DNA of 64,000 nt, taken from contig NC_133500.1 of NCBI RefSeq assembly GCF_025370935.1, forward strand, positions 11,424,236 through 11,488,235, written 5' to 3'. Under the pieces are notes generated by a model, which searched no databases, was not told the origin of the DNA, and was given only the letters and a program-made list of their open reading frames with translations. The first letter of the stretch is position 1. The number at the start of each line of letters is the position of its first letter. The stretch comes from Choristoneura fumiferana (lineage: Eukaryota > Arthropoda > Insecta > Lepidoptera > Tortricidae). Shown one piece after another: positions 12,501 to 27,500 of the stretch. Position numbers and translations under genes: made by a program.

Positions 12501-15500
12501 TAGTTAGGCTTTTTAAATCAGCTTCGAAAGAAGGAGGTTAAACTCATCACTATCGCCTTTAGCCTATACAATTCTTTAGATTGCTTCAGAATATTTCAGT
12601 ATTCAGTATTTATTTAATTGCAATATTTCTTATAATAATAATAAAAATATGTGCGATTCCAGGCTCGAACCTACGGCCTTCTGCGTGAGAGGCCGTAAAG
12701 ATCTACTTCATTCATGCAAAAATAAACAATAATTGATTATTGAAAAACTAAAAAGCCGGCCAAGAGCGTGTCAGACACTATAATATTTATATATTATATA
12801 TAATAAATATTTTTTAAGGGTTTTTTTATTTTTTAGGTACGGAATCTTCCAAGCTTAGGTATATTATTATACAATTGTAGGCTGCTAATTACTCTTAAAC
12901 TACCTACTAATATTTTTTAAGCAAACTTAGCCGTTATATAGTGTTAGACGAGAAAAAAAATCATAATTAAAATACCACAAACGGGACTTATCACGCTAAA
13001 CACACGAGTAATATTAACATCCACGTTACGACCACATTACAGTGGCCGTGGTCACGAGTAGACTTAAGTGTGGGGTGTCAAGTCTGCCTAGCAGCGCGAG
13101 TCCTTCGAACTACCCGCACTTGACCACAAATAGTACCGGCACTCGTTTCTCGAACTACCCGCACTTGGTCATTTTTATTTGTCACCTCATCACACCTCCG
13201 GTCGTCCCTCCGAACAGTCATCCCGACGCCGACACTTATTTGTAACAGGATTCCACGAAGATGAAAGCTTATAAGCATTCATATCCATCGTCCGGTTGAC
13301 CATTGGTAGCACCATTCTTGAGTAGAAATGACGTTCCGTGGAGAGAATTTTGGGATTGTAAAACACCTTTGCTTCGGGAGTTAAAAAGTGCAATAAGCAA
13401 AAGCTTACATGTGTCAGAATTTTAATTTTTACTAAAACTTATTAGGTACAGTTCTTGATATAATAATAAAACCATTTATTTCGGGCAACACGTTATAATG
13501 GTCGTTTGAGGGTAGCGACGAAGACGATACATTCAAAAATCCCGAATTCGTTTTTTTTGTGTGTCTTTTTATGTATTTTTTGTGTAAGTACAATTTGAAT
13601 TGTACAGTGCATTGGTTTTTGACTGTAATGCTGATTTTTTTTATAAATATAGGTAGGCGCGAATCTAGCTAGGCTCTGTGCTAAAATTGTACTTATGGTC
13701 TATTCTATGTATTATTAAATTTTATAGTTGTCAAGTTCATTGTTGGCGTTTACTTTGAACTCATCTAAATGGTGCTGCATCTAAATCATGCTGAGTTGAG
13801 ACCATTTCGTGACAAAGTTTGTCTCTATTTCCGTGTTTCCTTTTTCTTTGCTTTGTAAAGGCCACGAATAAATGTTTTTCTTTATTTCTTTAATCTGTGG
13901 TGATAGCTAGCCGGACAGACAGACAGCCTTAGTAATCCCGTCCGAACCATTTCGGTAAGGAACCCTAGAAAACGCCGCAATTTTCCTAAATTAACTCAAT
14001 TTCGCGTAACTCGTTCAATGGCCGTCTATTACTGGCTGATACACTTTTAATTTCCGTTGCGTAGAGCCAGGGGGGGGCGGATATCCCGTAACTGTCCTAC
14101 TTATTTATATCAGCCAGCGGTTAAAACCAAATTAAATAAAAAGTATGGACGGAATTTTGCGAAGGGCATTTCTATCGTCACCGTTATGTTTGGGGTATCA
14201 AATAAAATCTATTATCCTTTTTCAAATTTCGGGATTTTATCACTATCTCGTGTTGGAATATCAGAATAAAAATTAGCTTGTGTGTTATTCCAAATCTTCT
14301 GCTATGGTATATACTCGTAACATACCAAATTTAATTTTCTCTGCTGGTTACTCACAAACTTTTACATTTTGTAGTTTTAGTCAGATTGGCGCAGAAAACT
14401 CTTTTACATGTCTTTTTTAGGGTTCCATACCCAAAGGGTAAAAAAAGAAACCCTAATTACTAAGACTTCGCTGTCTGTCCGTCCGTCCGTCCGTCTGTCA
14501 CCAGGCTGTATCTCATGAACCGTGATAGTTAGACAGTTGAAATTTTCACAGATCATGTATAACTGTGGCTGCTAGAACAACAAATACTAAAAACAAGATA
14601 AAATAAATATTTAATCGGGGCTCCCATACGACAAACGTGATTTGTTATCGTATTTTGCTAATGTCTAATGAATGTTGTATAGATGGTACGGAACCCTTCG
14701 TGCGCGAGTCGGACTCGCACTTGGCCAGTTTTATTTAGTCTACCAGTACTTTTGGAAAGACCAAGATTACCAAAAAGAATACGTAAATAAAATTGCAGAA
14801 AGTATTTTATTTTAAAAACAACAATATCTAGCTCGTAAGTTGCTACTTAAGCACTAGGTATTTAAAAATTCAAATTCAAATTCATATCATTTATTCAGTA
14901 AATAGGCTGCAATGGGCACTTTTACACGTCATTTTTTAAACTACCAGCGCTTTGGGAAGTCCATCATTGCCAAGAAGAATGCGCCGCAAGAAACTTGGCA
15001 GAAAGTCATTTTTTCGACCTAAAATAATTACAAATAAAATACTTAAAAACTACAGTATACAATGAAATAAAAAAAAATACAAAATCATAATAATAATAAT
15101 AATACAGGGATAGTAAAATACTAACAAATTTTTTGAACATGAAACTACCGTGAGATATCATTTAAAAATTTGATTGTTTAGCCAATCCCTCGCGTTACAT
15201 AATATTCAGACAAATATGCCGTGACTTTGCTTAGAAGGCTTTTATTTATATAATTAACACCGTGTACTTAAAATTAATAATCAGGGGGGCTACTAAGAAA
15301 ATCGAAAATCAAAGTTTGTATCGTACTACCGTCCTACTCACTCGGGACGGCAAAACACGAAGTTCGAATTTTGCACCTCATTCATATACTTCGTTTTCTC
15401 AGCATAAGAAAGAAGGTAAGCGATCTTGACGTGTCTTTTTATTGAAAAACACTTTTGAAATGGCCGTGGTGGTCTAGTGGTTTGACCTATCGCCTCTCAA

Positions 15501-18500
15501 GCAGAGGGTCGTGGGTTCAAACCCCGGCTCGCATCTCTGAGTTTTTCGAAATTCATGTGCGGAATTACATTTGAAATTTACCACGAGCTTTGCGGTGAAG
15601 GAAAACATCGTGAGGAAACCTGCACAACCTGCGAAGCAATTCAATGGTGCGTGTGAAGTTCCAATCCGAACTGGGCCCGCGTGGAACTATGGCCCAAGCC
15701 CTCTTGTTCTGAGAGGAGGCCTGTGCCCATCAGTGGGACGTATATAGGCTGGGATGACTTTTGAAAAATAAGTCACAGCAAATATGTAGCAATTAGCAAG
15801 GACATATGATCATTTACATGCTTTTGGTATCATAAGTAATAGTTACGGTTTTTTATAAAACGTTTTTCGATAAAAAGACTCGTGAAGGTGTTTACCCTAT
15901 TTCTAATGGTAAAAAACGAAGAATAATATAGAGCCAGTAGATTCGTTTTCCTGGTTGACAACCCTGGCCAGTCGCGAGTGCTGGCATTTTTACTACAACC
16001 TACTTACAGTTTGCAACGATATATCTTTCAGAAACGTGTAAACAAATGATAAAAGTTCGTCTGGTGCTTTCTATCATAATTCATAAAATAAATAAATATT
16101 ATGCACAAACCGACACCAATTTTCTAAACCCAAACTAAGCAAAGCTTGTACTATGGGCTATAAACGTCCAAGACTCTCGAACAGGGATGGGGAAACTGCG
16201 GCCCGCGGCCCATCTCCGGCCCGCGAAGGCTTGAAATCCGGCCCGCGACCATCAAGCAAAAAATCAAGAGAAGATTTCGTATTGTTACAAAATTTCATTC
16301 TCATTGGCAATGCCCTAATTAGTGTTTCAGAAAATACATATCAATATTTTTATTTCAGTAAATAACATAGCCAAAAATGCAACAACTTCGTTAGTATAAT
16401 ATTGGCACGCGAAGGAAAAAGTTTCCGCATCCCGGCTCTAGAACAAATATTCGTATTATTCATATAAAATATCTGTCCCGCCCGACCGGGGATCGAACCC
16501 TGGACCTCAAGCTTCATAGTACGACACGTATAATTGAAGTCCACAAGAGTAAATATCGATATTTTGTAGGTATCGGAACATCACTATTTCTGCATCTCGC
16601 GTTCCTGCCCTAATACTAGTGCAAAATTCAAATTCAAAATTCAAAATTCAAATGATTTATTCAGTAAATAGGCCGCAATGGGCACTTTTACACGTCCTTT
16701 TTTAAACTACCAGCGCTTTCGGAAAGACCATCATTGCCAAGAAGAATGCGCCGCAAGAAACTTCGAATCTTGAAAATTCTAACTTCGAATCTTGCCGTCC
16801 CGATGACGCTAATATTATTAATTTAATGGACGGAACGATACCAACTTCGAATTTCGTAGTAGCCCCCCTGTCATATGTAAATGCTTCGCGCCACGCATTG
16901 TGCATCTGTGCCTTATTGCGTTTTGTTTAAGAACTAAGATCGCATCTGCAAACTCTCATTGACCGATGGATACTTTGACTGTCGCTACCATATTTAATGG
17001 AGTTCGAGTAGGTAATGAACCCTTAAAACTAATAATACCTTACATCAGGTGTTTTCAATCTTTTGGTTTTAACGGCACACTTTTCGTTCATCAAAATTTT
17101 CTCGGCACACCAGTACACACCAAAAAATAGCCAAAGCCCGTCGGACGCCAGTAGAAGGCTCCGAACAATATACCCATACTTAATAATGCATAACGGACAG
17201 CAGAGGCTTATGTATAGGGTCTAGTTGACACCTACTACTGCTGCTTTTTGGGATACGAAACACCAAAAAGCTAACCAGCTCAAAAATTCTTTGTCCTGTA
17301 CCTAAGGGGTCCCGACTGTTAAGCGACTTTAAATAAGCAACAAAAAGTTGGAAAACCGCTGACTTTGTAATTTTAACGTTCAATATCTCAAAAACGGCTG
17401 AACCTATTTTGATAAAACTTGTCTAAGAACCATCGCCAGAAAACCTGTTTTCAAATAAAAAAACCGCATTCAAATCGGTCCACCCGTTTAAGAGCTACGG
17501 TGCCACAGACAAACACACAGACAGCGGTTAAACTTATAACACCCAAACAATTATAAGTTAATGATTATATCATGGACAGGGATATTTGGAAATAATTCCG
17601 ATCCGCATTAGCGATCCCTTCAAATAGCGAACCTACTGTGTTAAAAATAAAGTTGTGTTAAATACTTGTGATGTATACATATCATTTAATAATATTGTAA
17701 ATCTGTTTTAAAAAAAAATATATATGTACCTCGTTGAGTTTCTTGCCGGATTTTTCCGAACCGGTGGTAGATTTTTTTGACATTCATAAGTGCTTGTTAT
17801 AGACTAAATTGAATAAAGATATTTTGACTTTGACTTTGACTTTGACCCCTCTTTTTGCGTCGGCGGTTAAAAATAGCTATTCATGATTTCAATACACTTC
17901 ATGGCAATCTCGGCACACCTGAAGGCTCCTGAAGGAGTTTTGGATGAAAACGTCTGCCTTACATAATCGATGTCAGAGTTAAAATTTGTTCCTAAATAAA
18001 TTGTCTGCTCTCTCTTTCTTAATCGCCACTCTGTTGACAAAGTGGTTGTAGTCGTCCGTTGAGCATCAGGAGTTAACTTTTATGACTTTCTTGGTTTTCC
18101 TGGCCTTCTACACCACTCAGGAGTTCGTAGTTGGCAATAGAGAGCGCTGCTGCCCACTTTTCCTTGTCTCTTAGTTGCCTTTGTGCTACACCCACGGGAA
18201 GAGATGGGCCCGTCTTATTCTAAAACCGGAGACTAATTTACTTAACTACTTACATACTATACTAATTACTAAATAAATAGGACCAAAGCAAATTCTTTAC
18301 TTTTCTTTATTACTGCTGTAATTACCCTATAGAACTCATAATTTAAACAATGAAATGTATTTTTGTCGGGGGTAAAAAAAACACAAAATTTGTTTTTAAT
18401 TCCACCGTCACAATGAAAGTGCTTCGAGCCGGACTGGATATAATCTCAAGTAACACGCGAGAAACTAGCTATACGTTACTTGGCACTCAATATAACGAAG

Positions 18501-21500
18501 AAATTGGTAGCAGTCCGCCTTTGGTCGGCGCACACCCCACTCGCACAAAATGCGGCGCTTAAATCCGTAAAAAACAACAATTTTATTACAAAATCATGTG
18601 CAATAACAAAACGCAAAAATGTGACGTCGACGCGCGCGTTTTAAAAAATCAAAACGTCAAGTAGTGCTGCCAAAACCACAATGATACCATCGATAGTGTA
18701 GTTTTTTTTTTAATTATGATACACAACAGAACCGTGTACATTCTGCCAAATGAGCTTCTACCAAAGCGGTACGGGAATGACAACGGGTAAAATTGTATTT
18801 GTATCCATTGTATTAGTTTATGTATTCATTTTGTTTTTGAATATATTAAGCCGTTTCATGTATGTCGGGCGGAACATGTGACCTTAATAATGCCTCTACA
18901 AATAAATGGCACACATTAATTCTAATGGTTCGAATTCTTTGTTACGTACTTGCTTAAACCATGACCTAAGTCGCATTTAACAGCGTTAATGCCAAAAGAA
19001 ATACAAATTCAACGAATTTTAGTTTCCTTTTATAATGTCAAACCGAAATAAAATTGTAGAGGTATCTAGCTTCGGGTACCTACTGTGTCCAAGACTAGCT
19101 GTAACCCGCGTTATCTTACGATTTTTACGGGGTAAAAATTATCCAATGTCCTTCTCAAGGTCTCAAACTATTTCCATACCAGCTTTTGCCACGATTAGTT
19201 TAATATTTTAGGCGTGAAAGGGTAACAAGCTAACATATTCAATTCATTTTCGCATTTACATTATACATAATATTAATAAGACTTGAATATTAGTGAGAGG
19301 CCGTGGTGGCCTAGTGGTTTGACCTATCGCCGCTCAAGCAGAGGGTCGTGAGTTCAAACCCCGGCTCGCACCTCTGAGTTTTTCGAAATCCATGTGCGGA
19401 ATTACATTTGAAATTTACCACGAGCTTTGCGGTGAAGGAAAACATCGTGAGGAAACCTGCACAAACCTGCGAAGCGATTCAATGGTGCGTGTGAAGTTCC
19501 CAATCCGCACTGGGCCCGCGTGGGAACTATGGCCCAAGCCCTCTTGTTCTGAGAGGAGGCCTGTGCCCAGCAGTGGGACGTATATAGGCTGGGATGATGA
19601 TTAGTGAGATTAGGATTAGGTAGAGCGTACTTTAGAGATGCATACCGCGTAAATATCCTACCTATTTATAAAATTTCCAACAATGATATGCATTAGGAAT
19701 AAAAAAAAACAATGATCCACTGCACGATGTATCACTAAATTTCGAGTAACTACTGCCAATGACTTTTTGAATGACTGGACTTCATTAGTCCAGTACTACT
19801 TCCATTTGAGCAATAGCTCTATGTTTTGGCTGTCATAGTCTTTCCAGCCATGTTCTTGCCAAGTAAAGAGATCTATCCCTTTCAATCTAGTGCGAGAGGG
19901 ACAGAAGCTGTTTAGAAAATGGGTTAAGGTTTATGCTATGCTGGACTTAATAATAAGTATATGTCAATAGGTATTCATAAACTAAACGTATGTGTGTTTT
20001 TTGTTTTACGCATAAAACATTACGTTGCAAACAGACGAAAACAAATTAGATAAATTTCATTTGACACTTGACTTGAGACCCATTCTAGATCATTCTAGGT
20101 GTCAAGTCAAGTGTCCCAAAGTAAGTAGCTTGTGTTATGGGTATAGGCAATGGATAAATTTACTTAAGTACCGAAATATATAGATAGATACTTTAAATAC
20201 CAAAGACTGGAGAATGAACATTCGTATTCGTATTTTTCATACAAATATCTGCCCCGACCGGGGATCGAACCCGGACTCTATCGCACATAATTTTAAAATA
20301 CAAAATTAGGATAGAAAGTAGTACATACGACGGCTAACTGATGCCTGATGAGGGATATCTTACAGATAACCTGGTTAATAGTATTGTAAGATTACGTTCA
20401 ATGATCGATCAACTCCAAAACATATCTTTATTTTTGCATCATCAATGATTTCACAATCAGCCACATAAACATGAACAAAAAATGTCTTCAAATCTAAATA
20501 ACAGCATTTATTTTCCAAATTCTAGCTTCCCCGGCCAATCCAAGCTGCAAAGGTAAACTGAAACGCATGTTCGCCGTACAGGCGCACGAGTGCACCAAAC
20601 TAAACGAAAACACTAAAAGAACAGATCTAAACTGCAACTGCAATCATACTTTTAAAAAAATACCACAAACTTTACTAAAAAACAATTAAATCTGATATCA
20701 GAAACAAGTGCGCTTTTAAGCACTCGCTTCGCTCGTTTAAGTTGAATACTCGATTTTTTTGTACAGCAGAACGTTTCTAGATTTTTAAAATATAAAATTA
20801 AACTTTTATTAATAATATATTAAAAATACAAACTGAAGTATAGATGCATAGAAAAACCAGAAAAATAAGACCAGTTTGTATTTTCGATATGGGTTTTACG
20901 GGATGACCGTAAAAGTAACAAAAAAATTGGAATTGAAATAAAAAATACAAAAATATTCCAAAAAAAACAATCTTAATTTTATTAATATTTTTTACAGCAC
21001 GAACACAACATAAATATCCAATTTAAGACCTACGTTGATTGAACGGTTAAATGTGATTGAATCATCAGCAGTAAAAGCATGTTTTTTGTGCACCACTCTC
21101 AAGGACTGCATGTTTATTTATTTATTTACTAGCTTTTGCCCGCGGCTCCGCCCGCGTGGTATTCGGTTATCGCGCGCTGTTCCCTCGGGAACTGTGCATT
21201 TTTCCGGGATAAAAAGTAGCCTATGTCACTCTCGGGCCCATAAACTATCTCTATGCATTCGTCGCTCCGTTACGGCGTGAAAGACGGACAAACACACAAA
21301 CATACAAACACACTTTCGCATTTATAATATTAGTATGGATTTATGTTCTCCATGTTACTTTCCGTTTGGATAAAATAACCTATACTTGTCCTATTAATAT
21401 AGTTATTAGTTACGAATATATATGAAACATCTGCCACAGCGGAGCGTGCAAAAATATCTGACACGTCCTACCGACCCTAGTTAATAGAGTCGTATTTATG

Positions 21501-24500
21501 CATGCTTGGCTGTGTCAGATATTGGTGCTTTATGGCCTTGACTGTACGGGGAACAAGGTTTACAGTCATCTCTCGAGATTATTGCACCAAATTACGCTGG
21601 TAGTAGTTTGGCTTTAAAATACAATTCTAGTTCATCATCATCATCATCATCATCATCAGCCTATAGCAGTCCACTGCTGGACATAGGCCTCTTCCATGGC
21701 GCGCCACAACACTCTCTTCAGCCCCTCACATCCATCCGCCGCCACGGACGGGAAAACGTAGTGTAGGGCGTCCTGAGGCACGGTGGACGGATGACCTTAA
21801 GAGGACAATTCTAGTTATTAATGAAAATATTTACTACGATATACTCGCTTAAATTATAAGCAGTGGACTGTAGTTTCGCAAAAAATCTTTATCTGTAATA
21901 ACCATTCCAGATTCCCCCAAAGCACCAGTACTACACCGAAGCCGCCGGCGCGGGCGCACCGCCAGTCCAAGGAAGAAGATAAAGACAAAGCTAAAGATGT
22001 CAAAGAAGTCGGAGATCAGAAGGCCAGCATATGCTCTCGTCTCGCCGGGAAGTGCCGACAGTGCTGCCGCTGCGGCAAGCCGGAGGACGACGAGAAAGAG
22101 ACGAAAGATGTCGAGGGGGGGCTGATGAGCAAGCTGAACTGCTGCAAAGGGAAGAAGGAAGAGGAACAAAGGATCAGGGATGTGGAGCGGGCTGCGGGGA
22201 AGGTACGATTCGAACTTCAATTTTCGAATTTCTTGGTAGTTCTCCTGTTCGCTTTTAAAATATTGAGTAGTTAGGATTATCAGCGTTCAGTTCATCGAAC
22301 AACTTTTAGCAAAGTATTTTAATTCGATCAGTTTATAAACTCTTTTCCAATCAACAGGCAGCGGTAGATTTCGAAAACGAAACGAAACGCAAGCGTAAGC
22401 TGCGCGACCTGTGCTGCGGGCGGCGGCGCGTCAGCGACGTGTCGGCTCCTTACGTGAGTGATCCGCCCGGCTGCTGCGGGCGCCGCCGCCCGCCAGTGGA
22501 GCGCCGGGACAGCATACTGAGCGACCGGGAGCCTTCCTCGTGAGTAATTAAAAATAATAAAAAACCGGCCAAGACAGAAACAGGTACACAGAGAAAATAA
22601 TATTAATTATCTTAACCCGTGACTATCTTTTAAACAGTAAGAGTTAGGCCACTAGTGTCTTAGAGAAATAACTTTATTTGGCCTGCAGATTGTCCCCTTA
22701 AAGGATATCAAAAATAACACGGTGTATTTGAATCCCTCTAGCAGTGGCGTAGCTAAGTACGTAACCAAAGGCCCTGGGGCAAAAAATAAACTAGGGCCCC
22801 AACTAAACTATTTAAAATCGTTTGTTCCGTGTTAAGTACTCCAAATTTCCTGAGTCCGAGGGGCCCCCTAAGCTTGGGGGGCCCCGGGCACTGCCCGTCT
22901 AGCCCTCTGGTAGCTACGCCACTGCCCTCTAGATAGATGGATAGAAAAGTTATTTCTGCTAAGAGTTACATTTTTAATTTACATTTGTTGTGCCAAACTA
23001 CAGAGCAGTTTGTCGGCACTTTAGCTTTTGGTTTATAAAGTTACAAAACACAAGTAACGCTTAACATAGGATAGTTAGTATTAAGACTTGCTATGGTTAG
23101 TGTTATGTTATGACTTAAGACTATAAAAAGATTTTTTCGTTTTGTTTTTATAGTATTAGAAAAACCAGACATTTTGAATTACAAGCATGCCATTATACCA
23201 CGACTTATTATTAAATAATTAATATTTTAATTATCTATAAAGAATTAATAAATTATTTTAATTATCTAGTGGTTTCAACTGGCCTTGGACCTTACGTTTC
23301 TTATATATCTTGATATTGGGTGACGCCGCGTCCCACGCGACATTACAAGCTTTGGTGACCTTCAAAGGGCTGCCACTTCCGAAGTACAGGCAGGTATTAT
23401 GTACGAAGTGCAAAATTCGAACTTTGTATCTTGCCGTCCCGCTTACGCTTATATTATTTAATACGAGAGTGAGAGGGACGGTACGATACGAACTTCGATT
23501 TACGAATTTCGTATAGTAGCCCCCCGGGACGATTTTTACTCCGACGCAAAAAAAGGGATGTTTTACATATAGAGCAAATAAATTCTTTGACTCTTGACTC
23601 TTTGACATAATGAGGGCTATCGCGAATGAATTCGCCGCTAGAGGCGCTAGTGTAGCGTGAGGTCTCCGAAATGTCAAATCTCATAGTTTTTGGGTGAGCT
23701 ACGCGGGTTTATTTAGAATTAGAATAATTTTGTGAATATTTTGCAATATCTGTAATTAATTATGGAAAATATGCGTTCCGGGGCAATGAATGTCTGTGTT
23801 TTGAGACAGTTTTGTCTTTCGGAAACCTTTGTCCTCCTTTTTTCCGAACAAAACGGGGACTATGCAACACTGTGGCATGCTCGATATTTATATGGTACGG
23901 TTTTAAGGTGTATTAAATATGATTTTAATCTAAACTTTGTTTCAACGCCCGTAATAACAGACTTTCAAAACAATACTTAAAAACCTCACGCAACAGTGCG
24001 CCATCTAGTGAGACAAAAAACGATAGCCCTCATTGAGTTTGACGCCAATATCAGTCTGTATACTTATCTGTGGCGTCGTGGCTCTCAAACGGCGGTCCAT
24101 CCGTTCATTCATCCGTCATTTCAATGCTGTTTTTAGGGTTCCGTAGTCAACTAGGAACCCTTATAGTTTCGCCATGTCTGTCCGTCTGTCTGTCCGCGGG
24201 TAAGCTCAGAGACCGTTAGTACTAGAAAACTGTAATTTGACATGAGTATACATATCAGTCATGCCGACAAAGTGGTACTGTAATAAAAAAGAAAAAAACA
24301 AACTGTGGGCTGAAAAATTTAAAAAAAATTCAGAATGGTAGTGAATATATCAAATTTACGAGGAAAGTTATAGCGGTTAAGATTGCTTGAGAATTATTAG
24401 TAGTTTAAGAGTAAATAGCAGCCTAAGGTAAGGTATAAAATATATATACCTAAACTAGGAAGAGTCAGTACACAATACGAAATCCTTAGAAGAAGATTAT

Positions 24501-27500
24501 TTGATTTTTCGTAATGGCTACGGAACCCTATCCTGGGCGTGTACGACACGCTCTTGGCCGGTTTTTTTACGTGAAAACGTAAAAAATCTTAATATTTGCT
24601 ATATTTTTCGTGAGAGTCGGTTTAGCCGTTTATGAGATATAGAACATTGAAATGACAATGTCGGGAGTTTTTCAGCTTTTCTAAGTTATTATGCCTTCAG
24701 AGGGGCTACTACTAAACTCGAAAATCGAAGTTCGTATCGCACCGTCCCTTTCACTCGCGTATTAAAGCGTCAGCGGGACGGCAACAATCGAATTTCGAGT
24801 TTAGCACTTCGTAGTATAGGGCCAGCCCTCGCAATCACAATCGTTTTAATTTCACCACTTCTTTCTGTCACACAGTATATGTTAGGGTAGAAAGAGATGA
24901 ATGCGATCACGAGCGTCTAAGCCATACATTACGTGGCAATGCGTTGCGCTATTGACATCTCCATCGCTCATGCTAGAAATGAAATAGTGCATCTCTTTCG
25001 TACATGCAAATATTTCGGCGAATATGCCAAGTGAAGAAGTGCCAGCATACGCGCTGATGTTCGTGATCGCTTTCACCCCCTTTATCTACCCTCATTCTAT
25101 ACCATTTGACAGACAGAAGATACATTTAGACAATACAGCCTTCTTGCCAACTAATCTTGTTCGTGCAACAGTTGCTGCAACAACCGGCTGTGCACGTGGC
25201 TGCGCGGCGTGTGCCGGCGTCGCTCGGAGCCGTCCTCAAGCCGGCGCACCAGTCTGTTCTCCAAGAACAAGAGTCTCTCGCCCACGCTGCCGCCCGAGGT
25301 GAGTGATCAAACAATTGCTGCAACAGTTACTGCTACAGTTGCTGCAACAACTGCTACTACAATTGCTGCAACAGTTACTGTAACAGTCGCTTGAAAAGTT
25401 ACTACAACAGTTACTGTAACGGTTACTGCAAAAGTCGCTGCAACAGTTTGTATGTACTAAGTAGCTCTTAGGTATGAATCTCTTTTCCTAGAATGAAAGT
25501 CTCTCCCCCACATTATTGTACGATTATAGCGCTCTTGCTTGAATCTGTTCTCCAAGAACAGAAGTCTCTCCCCCGCGCTGCCGCCCAAAGCTGAAGCTAC
25601 TGCAACAGTTACTGTACTGCACAAAACAGATATGTACAGAAATCAATCTACATACAAAGTGCGTTCGAGCAACGCACACATAGACACGCTCACGGACACG
25701 ATATCTCGGACCGGTTGGGACCAGTGCGAGCGCGATGGCCATGCGCTTGAGACACGCGTCTGTGAAAAAAAGTTATTATAACTGTTTAGTGGACGGTTGT
25801 TTAAATTTAACATTAAACAGTAGATGGTCGTTTTTTAAGTTACCAGTGGTAGCAATGGCATTAAAATTATAATATTTTAGTTATTATTAATTTATATTTC
25901 CATTCTTCCCGTTTAATGCTCAACAATAAATCAAACAACTAGATACGAGTGCCACTACCACGATAGTTTTTTGTGCATAAGCCATAGTTGACAACCCTAG
26001 AGCAACCGCCGAGCGTAGTATGGTCATACATGAGATTGACTTCTGTACCTTTCTGTTTAGTGCTGTACTGCTTAGTGCTAATGTATGAATCAGTTTTCCT
26101 ACCTCCTGAGATAAGTGCTGAAGCTATACTGCAACAGTTACTATACTCTGGGGCTTAAGCATGAATCTGTTGTGCAAATACAAGTCTCACCCCCACGCTG
26201 CCGTCTGAGGTGAGTGCTGAAACTGTTACTTCAACAGTTACTGCAATAGTTCCTGCATTGCCGACCGGCCGCCTTTTTGGACCACAATCTCCTCTACCTA
26301 ACGATATCATCGAACCGACTGAAGAATAGCCAGGACTACTCTGTTTGGCGACCTTTGCCTGAGGTAGCCATGCTTGTGCCGCGACAATGTAGCCACGGTG
26401 TCCCATGACCATGAGCTAGTGCTGAGATGGAAATATACCGGCCCTGTTTTTCTACACTGAAGACTGCTTCCAAGAAACCGATGTTTTCTAAAAACTAGGT
26501 AGTTAACAAACTACCCTCCAGTTAGTGTTGAGTGTTGACCTTAGTCGGTGACATTTGGCTCGCTCACTCTTTCAACCTCGTATCTCATAGTTATGTGTAG
26601 TTACAAAACCACCACTGTCCTTTTGTTGTAAGGTGGATTCTTAAACTATGTATTGTAGTGCGATACACCGCTTGTGGGCGTAAGTGGTCGGTTTTCTTGT
26701 AAATCATTGACCATTCTTATAATACGGTCACGCGACGGTACGAGTTGATTACGTAACGAGAATCTCTATCGGTATCGTCTATGTTTGACTTAAGGCTTAA
26801 CTCAAACAAATTAAGTCTTAAGCGATTGCTTGAATAAGACAGTGGCGTCTTTATATCTGCGGCGTAATATTTTTTAACTGCTTAAATAAAGTAGATCTTC
26901 GCTTCGATGAGAATTGAGTTTAGACTTAGGTACTTAATTGTAAGGTAAATTAAGTTGGGTACGAAATAAACAGCCATTATTTTTGTATAGTAGCTTCCAC
27001 TATTTTTGACTCTTAAACTCACTCTTTGTCGGACCCTGTTTACTCTACTCATATACTCAAAGGTTGACTGGTAGAGATTCCTTAAATGGATAAGTCCGCC
27101 TTTGTACAATAAAGAGTTTACATACATACATCACATTCAGAATTCTAATGTTTGAACAAAAGGCCTATTAAAACACCACATCGAACGACATCTCGCCACT
27201 TGTATCCACTGATCGCGCGCAACACTCGCTACGTCGAATAAAATGAAAGAAATGTATTTAACACTTTAAACAAAGAATTATTATTTCTAAGTCTAATGCA
27301 TTGCCACAGATAACGCTAGTTAGCGTTTCGTTACTGCATAAACGTCAACTGCACAACATCTGTCGCGTGCCGCGCGACGTTTTTTCTTCGCCAGATTTCA
27401 ATCTTCCGTATACATTATAAACGCGACTGAGTGGCGTGACGATTGTTAGGAAAACAAAACGTGGGGTTCTCCTACTGACCTTCTAGTCACTGGCAATAAT

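Noticed and set aside
14460..14500. GTCC/GTCT runs considered as a CRISPR-like array
   Set aside because: Simple microsatellite inside a dispersed repeat; no spacers, and the host is a eukaryote.
22031..22258. Overlapping frames on both strands at the stum exon 21911-22202
   Set aside because: Only the frame continuing from 9426 and into 22358 keeps phase.
25539..25781. Possible alternative stum exon at 25539-25590
   Set aside because: Matches the exon 3' half, but I see no good acceptor before it and the GAG|GTGAGT donor is lost.
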